DNA of 25,691 bases from Lepidodermella squamata (lineage: Eukaryota > Gastrotricha), in assembly GCA_047495785.1 (NCBI GenBank), contig JBLDXI010000123.1, positions 1 to 25,691 on the forward strand. Reading direction: 5' to 3'. Shown here in pieces: positions 19,739-25,691 of the stretch (position 1 is the first letter of the stretch; every line of letters begins with the position of its first letter). A program made the position numbers and the translations under genes. The notes beneath the pieces were generated by a model. It was given only the letters and a program-made list of their open reading frames with translations, made no database searches and was not told where the DNA came from.

Positions 19739-20101
19739 TTAAGGGATGGGTTCTTTATATTGGCATAACTTTTCATGCCCAAAAATGAGGTCATAAGTTA
19801 GAGTAATGGGACAGCCTTTATCAGAATATTGGCATTTGTAAATCAAATTCGAGATAATGTTCGATAAAATTACAGGGGGTTTAACGAAATCTTTCCCTGT
19901 TAATGATTCGCGGCAAAGTGGACAGCAACATACTGTTCGAGCTGAATTTTGAAAAATAGCGAGAACACATTTAGTACAAAATAAATGGCCACAGGGGCGC
20001 GTTTGAATAGGATTAAGTAGGATAGATAAACAAATTGGACATTGCAAAGATTCAGCGTCTAAAATCTGGCTGTTCGAGAGCACAAGTCTTGTTGGATCCA
20101 T
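19739..20101 (-). CDS. Small RING + TRAF-type zinc finger protein, right copy
   Basis: Exact mirror of 5690-6052, 120 residues. RING ligands (CPIC, CGHLFC, CPLC) and the following TRAF-like finger are unchanged. It starts 10 nt after the kinase stop (20112) and ends 42 nt before the PC4-like ATG. Probable E3 ubiquitin ligase; target unknown. Confidence 0.85.
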   Translation of the reverse strand: MDPTRLVLSNSQILDAESLQCPICLSILLNPIQTRPCGHLFCTKCVLAIFQNSARTVCCCPLCRESLTGKDFVKPPVILSNIISNLIYKCQYSDKGCPITLTYDLIFGHEKLCQYKEPIP

Positions 20102-20111
20102 CAATGAGGAT

Positions 20112-20876
20112 TCAAGTCTGAGAGATTACAGGCGTGATAAGAGAGGCAACATACTGAGAAGCTTGCTTTAGAACCTCAGAGGCATTCAAATTATCAGTGT
20201 CGATAACAAGCACGGGACATGGTAGGGATTTGTTTGTAGTCTCAACAGTACACATTTTTTCATGAAACTCATGTACGAGGCGTAAATAATCCAGTGATAA
20301 TAGCATTTCAGAACCCCGAGCTCTAGCTACGGCTCTTTGACAAGCTATTTGGGGAGAGGAGCGCAAGTAAATAATAGCTTCAGTTTTTACAAAATTCGGC
20401 TCGAAATTATCATACAAATTCATGAGAGCGTGATATTCGATAGAATTTATGCGCTTGGATGCATACGCACATGGGATAAAGACGTTTTTAGAACAGAAGG
20501 GCGTTCGATCATGCAGAACGATAGTATGCGCCCCGTAGATTTCAGGTTTGTGGTTAGGGGCTGAATAAAGGCCGCACATATCACTCGTGGCTACAATTTG
20601 AAAGTTGAACGCATTTTTCATCTGATAGTAATCTTTCAAAATGTTAGTTTTATCGTCATCAGTAAAGGACTCCCAACGATGAACAGGCTCGCAAATTGGC
20701 CACGCGGTATATCCCTGAAGTTTACGGTTGAGTGAAGGTAGATTAGTGAGACCCTCGATTAAGGTTGATTTCCCGCTAAAACAAGAGACTTTAAATAGAA
20801 TTCTATTCGGTGGAGTATATGAGACTTACGCCCCAATGTTGCCGACTATGCCGAAATGGTAGACTTTAGGATGCAT
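20112..20876 (-). CDS. Deoxyribonucleoside kinase, right copy
   Basis: Mirror of 4915-5679: exons 20830-20876 and 20112-20775, with a 54-bp intron that must be spliced to complete the GNIGAGKST P-loop. 236 residues, and the exon 2 protein is identical to the left copy. The EPVHRW, DRTPF and arginine-rich LID features are all present, so it should be active. The heat-shock-element-like inverted repeat lies directly upstream (20883-20918). Confidence 0.92.
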
Positions 20877-21310
20877 CCAGCTTGCTTCAAGAAATATGCT
20901 AAGTGTATTCTTGAAGCATCTCTCTTAAATAGTCTGAGTGATATTTCCATAAAAGGAAAAAACAGGGAGATGTTTTGTTTGAATTGTTTAAGGTAATTAC
21001 ACCGTAAAGGGTAAAAAATCCTAATTGCTTTTTATTTTGATAAGTAAAAAATCGCATTGTTTAATTAGGGAGGATGTATAAGATTTATTGACATGATGTT
21101 TTCTTATTGAATTACCGACAGCAATTAAGGAGGATGTATACAATACCAAGAATCTTTGATGAAAAGCATTAAAGCCAGCACTGAGGGGTCAACAGAGCTA
21201 AAGGCCCTAATGCATTTTTAAGGAAGATTGAATTACAAAAACAATATGCCTGAAAGGAGGTAGCCGCTCACATAAAAATCGAACCTCAGTAACAATATAA
21301 ATTATAAAAT
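20877..21310. promoter_or_regulatory. Divergent intergenic region between kinase and dUTPase, right copy
   Basis: Mirror of 4481-4914. It holds the inverted repeat at 20883-20918 and the 18-bp direct repeats at 21063-21080 and 21123-21140. No ORF of interest is seen. Confidence 0.6.
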
Positions 21311-21814
21311 ATGAAGCTGAAGGTAGAGCTAACAAGTAACAAAGCTAAAGAACCGACAAAGCATACTAAAGGCTCTGTGGGTTGGGACATCTATTCAGCA
21401 GAAGAGACGACACTGCAACCTGGAACCAGGGGACTGATTCAAACTGATATTAAAATCTGTTTACCACGAGGATATTATGGACAACTATTCAGTCGATCAG
21501 GAATGAGCATCAACCATGGAATCGATACGGTCGCTGGAGTAATAGGTAAGAAGCAAATAATAATGAAAATTACTAATGAATATCTGTATTTTTCATGAAT
21601 TAAAGACGCCGACTACACCGGAAAAATCGTAGTCTGCCTTGCAAACAACAGCAAAACACCTTACAAGATTAAAATAGGCGACCGTATTACCCAGTTGGTG
21701 TGTTTAAAATATGGTCGCTTAGAATCTGCAGTAACGGTAACGGGGCCATTGAAAAACGCTCTAGCAGCAAATTCGACCCGTGGCGATAACGGATTCGGTT
21801 CATCTGGACGTTAA
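21311..21814 (+). CDS. dUTPase (dUTP diphosphatase), right copy
   Basis: Mirror of 3977-4480: exons 21311-21545 and 21606-21814, with a 60-bp intron at 21546-21605, 147 residues. The five trimeric dUTPase motifs are complete after splicing, including GVIDADYTGK across the junction and the C-terminal RGDNGFGSSG. Transcription runs outward to the element end, towards the subterminal repeats. The poly(A) signal AATAAA is at 21913-21918. No difference from the left copy was seen. Confidence 0.93.
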
Positions 21815-22267
21815 CCCCTCCAATCAAGCCGCTACAAATCTCTGAACAAATGAATAGAAAAACTGATAAGACTTATCCCAGCTATAAATTCATTGCTTGA
21901 AACGTTAAGACTAATAAAAAGTGTTTGTGTGAATGAAAAAGGGCTCTATTGCAGCTGCACTAAAGAAGCAGTGTAAAAATGATTAGTTTAGCTCATAACA
22001 GGTGAAAAAACGAAGATTTGTTTATTTTAGTTAGGTGAAATCATAGCAGTGGGTTAAAACGAAGGTATATTGACAAGAAGCGGCTATAGTACAAATCGCC
22101 GTACTGCTATTACTCATCCCCAAATTGCGTATATTTATACCAAACGGGTATAGTAAAAATCGCCGTACTGCCATTACTGATCGCAAATTGCGTATATTTA
22201 TACCAAACGGCTATAGTAAAAATCGCCGTACTGCTATTACTGATCCAAAGTTCCCATCCTTACTACT
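21815..22267. other. Right terminal non-coding region
   Basis: Mirror of 3524-3976: a poly(A) signal, AT-rich sequence and tandem repeats at 22081-22245. No gene is seen. Confidence 0.7.
22081..22245. repeat. Subterminal tandem repeats, 63-64 bp unit, right end
   Basis: Inverted copy of the array at 3546-3710: two full units and one partial unit, ending 22 bp from the element terminus. Confidence 0.9.
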
Positions 22268-22473
22268 GGCTTCTTCTTGTTATCGAGCTTGACTGAGCCA
22301 GACGTTAGAACCAGCGTTTCCAGGCAGGTTTTATGGATGTGGCCAATCGATCCTCGGCATGAGCAAAATTTGGTGTAAAGAGGGCCTGAACTATCGTCGT
22401 CTTCGCAACCGCTTAAACAAATTCTGCATCTAACCGTGGTTTGAAAACTGTCGGCTCTCTGCCTCTCAGCCAT
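22268..22473 (-). pseudogene. RING-CH (MARCH-type) E3 ligase, 5' fragment cut by the palindrome
   Basis: ATG 22473 opens a reading frame whose first 69 codons are host-like. It has the first part of a C4HC3 RING-CH finger: C16-x2-C19, C37-x-C39 and H47-x2-C50, with FCSCRGSIGHIHKTCLE as in MARCH proteins. It then enters the palindrome at 22267 and stops at 22237 after nine element-derived codons. The last zinc-ligand pair and the two membrane helices expected of a MARCH protein are missing. The neighbouring gene at 22658-23311 shows what the rest should look like. This is either a gene broken by the insertion or a fragment produced by a misjoined contig. The strand is the same as HERC2. Confidence 0.8.
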
Positions 22474-22657
22474 GCTATTATTTAATTTCTAGCTATAACA
22501 CTTGTGTAGTGGCAGTGTTGAGTGTTGCCTTCCATTTTTTGTAGTATGTAGCTTTGTGTTTTTTGCTTGCACGCACAAAGAAATGACCTAGACCGAAATT
22601 AGGTAAACTCCAGGTGAAAAACTTTCCTTTATTTACGCAAGACTGGATAAAAAACAA

Positions 22658-23311
22658 TCACACTGAGCTTATTTCATCAACTACCACTGGAGGCATTTTA
22701 AAGCTTTGAATCTTGTTCTCGAAATTTCGTGTCTTGAACATCCCACACCATTCTTCCCGCTTCGTCGAGATTGTGTAGACAATGAAAATTAAGCAGACCA
22801 AGCATATAGGCAGGGTGAAGAATAGGCTCAACGCGGCCAGATAAAGAAAGACGTAGCCGAAGAGTATCACAAGAGTTTCGAATGACCCAACTTTCCCGAT
22901 CGCGATAGAATCGACGGTTTCGTTTCCGGCGCTGTCAGTTTGCTCATCGCCAATTTCCGTTTGGTTGAGGCTGATTGCCGACCACAAGCCCAGAGCAACG
23001 AGACAGACTAGTAACAGAGTCACGAGAACAGTTTTAACCTCATGCTCGTGCAATGAAGGCAAGCGCCACCGTTGAGGCGGCTTTATCCGGCGAATGATGC
23101 TGATTTGAAAATTATTGCGGCAAATTTCGCACCGAGGCTGTTCGAGGAGATAACTTGCAGAATCAAGGGATGGATTCATGGCCTTCTCGAGGCATCTCTT
23201 ATGGGCGAAACCAATCGAACCTCGGCAGGAGCAGAATCCATTGTAGAGTTTATCCCTGGTCCTGCTTTGCCTTTTGCTGAATAAACAAATTCTGCAGAAA
23301 TTCTCCGGCAT
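22658..23311 (-). CDS. RING-CH (MARCH-type) membrane E3 ubiquitin ligase
   Basis: A 217-residue single-exon protein, ATG 23311. An N-terminal C4HC3 RING-CH finger is complete: C6, C9, C27, C29, H37, C40, C61, C64 (FCRIC, FCSCRGSIGFAHKRC, RCEIC). Two hydrophobic helices follow, at about 94-114 and 145-180, separated by an acidic loop with N-glycosylation-type sites (NQT, NET). The cytosolic tail ends in FKMPPVVVDEISSV. MARCH proteins ubiquitinate membrane cargo in the endomembrane system. The tail motif ENxxI-x2-FxMPPVV is shared with the gene at 25237, which suggests tandem duplicates. AATAAA on the minus strand (22628-22633) lies 25 nt past the stop. Subfamily not assigned. Confidence 0.87.
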   Translation of the reverse strand: MPENFCRICLFSKRQSRTRDKLYNGFCSCRGSIGFAHKRCLEKAMNPSLDSASYLLEQPRCEICRNNFQISIIRRIKPPQRWRLPSLHEHEVKTVLVTLLLVCLVALGLWSAISLNQTEIGDEQTDSAGNETVDSIAIGKVGSFETLVILFGYVFLYLAALSLFFTLPICLVCLIFIVYTISTKREEWCGMFKTRNFENKIQSFKMPPVVVDEISSV

Positions 23312-24008
23312 GGGGTCACAAGAGTTTATTCGAGTGAAAATGTGTTCGTAATACCCGCGGGCAGAAGAAAAAAAGCCACGTGTTTAAAGGTATATGGGTG
23401 CATCTCGACAGAGAGCACGTAGGTGTTATTATTCAAGTATTGTAATTTAATGCATGTAATAACGTATTTATTAGTGGAGTTCGGCATTCATTTGAATGCA
23501 TTATTTTTATTTCTTTTATTATATCACATTGCAATTGCTACACGTGAACACATTGTAAGCTAAAAGCTAGGATGCGGAGGAAACTTCAATTTAATCTATA
23601 TAATCTATATAATCAAATATTCCGTAGACCGAAGGTAGACAAATATTCACTAGAATCTGTGAATAGCTTGTTTGAGGCAGTTTCAAGGTGATAAGTAAAA
23701 CGTGGGTTTCTACGTAAATTGAAAGATGGCTTGTTTCTTAATTCAAATCTATTTTGCTTGCGTTGCAGCCTGTCTTTGATTAAAAATGTAACACACAGAA
23801 GATACCACTCCCCTGCTACAGTAATATGGGCCTTGTTTACTTATATTAAGACGCAATGAACTTATCTTCAGCTCGTGTATGACCCACCCGTCTTTCATGA
23901 TAATTGGTGGAAACGGTATAACTAACGTGTAATCTGCTAAAACTCCCAGCCATTCCGATAAAACCGCAAGAGACCTTTACACCATTTAAGCACTACGACC
24001 CTAAAATA
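23312..24008. other. Intergenic region between MARCH-type and dehydrogenase genes
   Basis: 697 bp of AT-rich sequence between divergently transcribed genes. It must contain both promoters, but no clear TATA box or conserved site stands out. A short ATAATCTAT tandem lies near 23597. No gene is seen. Confidence 0.6.
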
Positions 24009-25166
24009 ATGGCAACTCAAGGCAAGGTTATCCGATGTATGGCTGCTATTTCATGGGGAGCAAACGAGCGTCTCAAAATCGAAACTATAGATGTTGAACC
24101 GCCTCGTAAGGGCGAGGTGAGAATCCGAGTTCACTCGGCCTCCATCTGCGCCACGGACTACACTCTATCAAAGGGCATCAGTGTCGGCTACCCGAAGCCC
24201 ATTTTCCCTGTAATCCTCGGCCACGAATGCGCTGGCGTCGTCGAAAGTGTTGGCGAGGGCGTGACAACTCTCAAGCCTGGTGATTACGTAATGCCGTGTT
24301 CGGCGCCCCAATGTCGGAAATGCGAACGCTGCCTTGGTAACCGAAGCAACGCCTGCGAAACGCGGGACGAAAACCTCGGTGATGGGTACATTGAGCTTGA
24401 TGGGAGCGAGCAACGATCTACCCGATATAAATGCAACGGCCAGCAAATTTTTCATTTTGAGGGCGTGTCAGCATTCAGTCAATACATTGTCTGCCGAGAG
24501 GCTTCTGTCGCTAAAATAAGCGAAAAAGCCCCTCTGGACAAAATTTCACCGGTTTCTTGCGGGATTGTAACAGGCTATGGGTCAGCTGTCTACAGTGCTC
24601 AGGTCACTGAAGAATCAACTTGCTCAGTTTGGGGTCTTGGAACAGTGGGTCTAGCCGCCTTAACCGGTTGCCGTAATCAAAAGGCTGGAATGATTATTGC
24701 AATCGATTCCAACCCGGAAAAGCTCGAACGAGCATTACGGATCGGCGCAACTCATGCTTTGAATCCTACCGACCCTGAATTCGAAGTTAAAATGCTTGAG
24801 ATAACGAAGGGTCGAGGTTGCGATTTTGCGATCGAATGCGTTGGCCGTGTTGATGTGATAAAGCAAGCTATTGCTACGACCAACAAACTCTGGGGTAAAA
24901 CTGTCATTGTTGGGGCGGCACCTGCTGATGCTGTACTGGAAGTTGGTAACTCTGTTCAGTTCCTTTTCGGCAGGTCTTTGACTGGGTCTTGGATGGGGCA
25001 TAAAAAGTCGCTAGACCATGTTGCTGAGCTCGTCGAAGAGTGTTTGGCTGGTCGCATCCCCCTTGATGAGATTGTAACTCATAGGCTAAACCTGGCAGAT
25101 ATCAATGATGGGTTTGAGTTACTGCGAACTGGAAAATGTGTGAAAACTGTCATCAATATGCTCTGA
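24009..25166 (+). CDS. Zinc-dependent alcohol dehydrogenase, class III-like
   Basis: A 385-residue single-exon protein, ATG 24009. It is a medium-chain dehydrogenase/reductase. The catalytic zinc site has C47 (ICATD), H72-E73 (GHECAG) and the Cys of SPVSCGIVTGYGSAV. The structural zinc site has C102, C105, C108 and C116 with the standard 3-3-8 spacing. The NAD-binding fold has GLGTVGLAAL and an acidic IAIDSN that favours NAD over NADP. Length and segments such as HFEGVSAFSQY and the VTHRLNLADINDGFELL tail fit animal ADHs near class III (glutathione-dependent formaldehyde dehydrogenase), although divergent, so the substrate is uncertain. AATAAA at 25222-25227 lies beyond the stop and overlaps the 3' region of the convergent gene. 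The single exon is normal for this locus, where host introns are few. Confidence 0.88.
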   Translation: MATQGKVIRCMAAISWGANERLKIETIDVEPPRKGEVRIRVHSASICATDYTLSKGISVGYPKPIFPVILGHECAGVVESVGEGVTTLKPGDYVMPCSAPQCRKCERCLGNRSNACETRDENLGDGYIELDGSEQRSTRYKCNGQQIFHFEGVSAFSQYIVCREASVAKISEKAPLDKISPVSCGIVTGYGSAVYSAQVTEESTCSVWGLGTVGLAALTGCRNQKAGMIIAIDSNPEKLERALRIGATHALNPTDPEFEVKMLEITKGRGCDFAIECVGRVDVIKQAIATTNKLWGKTVIVGAAPADAVLEVGNSVQFLFGRSLTGSWMGHKKSLDHVAELVEECLAGRIPLDEIVTHRLNLADINDGFELLRTGKCVKTVINML

Positions 25167-25236
25167 AAATGTGAAAACAACGGGAATTTATTTTATGATT
25201 TTTTTCGCTCGTCCTTTCATCAATAAATGTTTGAGA

Positions 25237-25691
25237 TCAAAATGTTATTGTTGACCAAGTTGAGGCTAGAGATGAAGTTGTCTGCGTTCTTTGGAGAGGC
25301 GCGACAGTGGAAATTCGATGTCCCCCGAGTAACGGGTTGTTGCTGTCTACAGAGCCACGACTTCCTTCAGACGTCATCGCCTTGTGTCTGGCATCGATTT
25401 TGACAACAGGCGGCATGTTAAAATCCAGAATCTTTAGCTCTGTATTCTCGTAGCAAATATTCCACATTAAAGCAATGCAAAAACACAGGAAAAGGATGCC
25501 AGCCATTTGGAAGACGACGAACGAGGCGGTGAAAAGCCAGCACTTCTCCTTCGACATTTCAGGTAATGTGATGTTGACATTGAAGACGGAATCAACCGAT
25601 CGATTGCTTGCGTTACTCGGTTTTGAAATCGCTAGACTATTTGAGGAGGGTTTGCATACCCTAAGACTTAGGTCACTCAGCCCAGGAACTG
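25237..25691 (-). CDS. MARCH-like membrane protein, C-terminal part, leaves right edge
   Basis: The frame is open from the right edge to the stop at 25237; ATG 25557 is internal and probably not the true start, because the frame upstream stays open. The visible 150 residues comprise a Ser/Asn-rich loop with possible N-glycosylation sites (NAS, NRS, NIT), one strong membrane helix (FTASFVVFQMAGILFLCFCIALMW), then a tail with NTELKILDFNMPPVV and a Ser/Thr-rich end. The MPPVV tail matches the RING-CH gene at 22658-23311, so it is probably the second half of a third MARCH-type ligase, with the RING-CH domain lying outside the window. The minus-strand AATAAA (25187-25192) lies 45 nt past the stop. 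Confidence 0.65.
   Translation of the reverse strand, partial: VPGLSDLSLRVCKPSSNSLAISKPSNASNRSVDSVFNVNITLPEMSKEKCWLFTASFVVFQMAGILFLCFCIALMWNICYENTELKILDFNMPPVVKIDARHKAMTSEGSRGSVDSNNPLLGGHRISTVAPLQRTQTTSSLASTWSTITF

Larger units (their letters stand above)
3524..22267. mobile_element. Palindromic Maverick/adintovirus-like element (PolB-bearing), 18.7 kb
   Basis: The element is bounded by 5'-AGTAGTAAGG at 3524 and its exact complement ending at 22267. It contains two inverted arms of about 8.98 kb and a 783-bp unique centre. It encodes dUTPase, deoxynucleoside kinase, RING protein, PC4-like protein and family B DNA polymerase twice, plus one complete Q/P-rich AT-hook protein and one small basic protein. 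A protein-primed-type PolB, terminal inverted repeats beginning with AG and a size of 15-20 kb are known traits of Polintons/Mavericks and adintoviruses. I see no integrase, major or minor capsid, FtsK-type ATPase or adenain-like protease. The bases flanking the ends (AAGATA on the left, GGCTTC on the right) do not form the expected 6-bp target duplication. The element is probably a defective, symmetrically duplicated derivative, or an assembly join of two copies. Confidence 0.75.
13289..22267. repeat. Right arm of giant inverted repeat
   Basis: This is the reverse complement of 3524-12505, 8,979 bp long. It starts at GAGATTATG (13289), which is codon 83 of the AT-hook gene, and ends at CTTACTACT (22267). 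All translated products except the polymerase C-terminal half and the AT-hook protein are identical to those of the left arm. Confidence 0.97.

Noticed and set aside
3518-22273. A 6-bp target-site duplication around the element
   Set aside because: AAGATA and GGCTTC are different, and shifting the ends by a few bases does not create a match.
3705-22285. Similarity of CTTCTTGT in the third terminal repeat unit to CTTCTTGT just outside the right end
   Set aside because: The shared word is short and lies in a simple-sequence context; it is not enough to argue for insertion by homology.
22237-22473. A functional 78-residue RING-CH protein
   Set aside because: The last nine codons are element sequence and the final zinc-ligand pair is missing; it is better read as a broken gene fragment.
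1-25691. CRISPR arrays, tRNA or rRNA genes, bacterial operon signals
   Set aside because: None seen; spliceosomal introns and AATAAA signals show eukaryotic DNA.

Overview
This is eukaryotic (invertebrate animal) DNA. The host genes encode a large HERC2-type E3 ligase, RING-CH (MARCH-type) membrane E3 ligases and a zinc alcohol dehydrogenase. Introns are GT-AG and very short (42-63 bp). Nothing seen fixes the phylum; a small-genome invertebrate such as a nematode is possible but unproven.

Layout. (1) 1-3523: interior of a HERC2-like gene on the minus strand, running off the left edge and cut mid-exon at 3523. (2) 3524-22267: an 18.7-kb perfect-ended palindromic element with a left arm (3524-12505), a unique spacer (12506-13288) and a right arm (13289-22267). 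(3) 22268-25691: host DNA with a MARCH-type gene cut mid-exon at 22268, an intact MARCH-type gene, a zinc alcohol dehydrogenase, and the 3' part of a third MARCH-like gene leaving the right edge.

Each arm carries, from the terminus inward: 63-64-bp tandem repeats; a dUTPase (outward-facing); a deoxynucleoside kinase; a RING/TRAF-type zinc-finger protein; a PC4-like ssDNA-binding protein; and a complete protein-primed-type family B DNA polymerase with ten short introns. Convergent with the polymerase is a Q/P-rich, acidic, AT-hook protein. The spacer holds its start, a small basic protein encoded just upstream, and their single TATA promoter. The polymerase, the 5'-AG terminus and the small basic protein point to a Maverick/Polinton or adintovirus-like ancestor. 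No integrase, capsid, packaging ATPase or protease gene is present.

The gene set reads as a DNA replication module: dNTP supply (kinase), dUTP removal (dUTPase), ssDNA binding (PC4-like) and copying (PolB). The arrangement, one genome end duplicated in mirror image around a short unique centre, resembles the fold-back defective genomes of linear protein-primed DNA viruses. The two flanks belong to different host genes and show no target-site duplication, so either the palindrome is a recombination product between two insertions or the assembly is misjoined there. The arms are nearly identical but differ at a few sites, including frameshifts in the right copy of the AT-hook gene.
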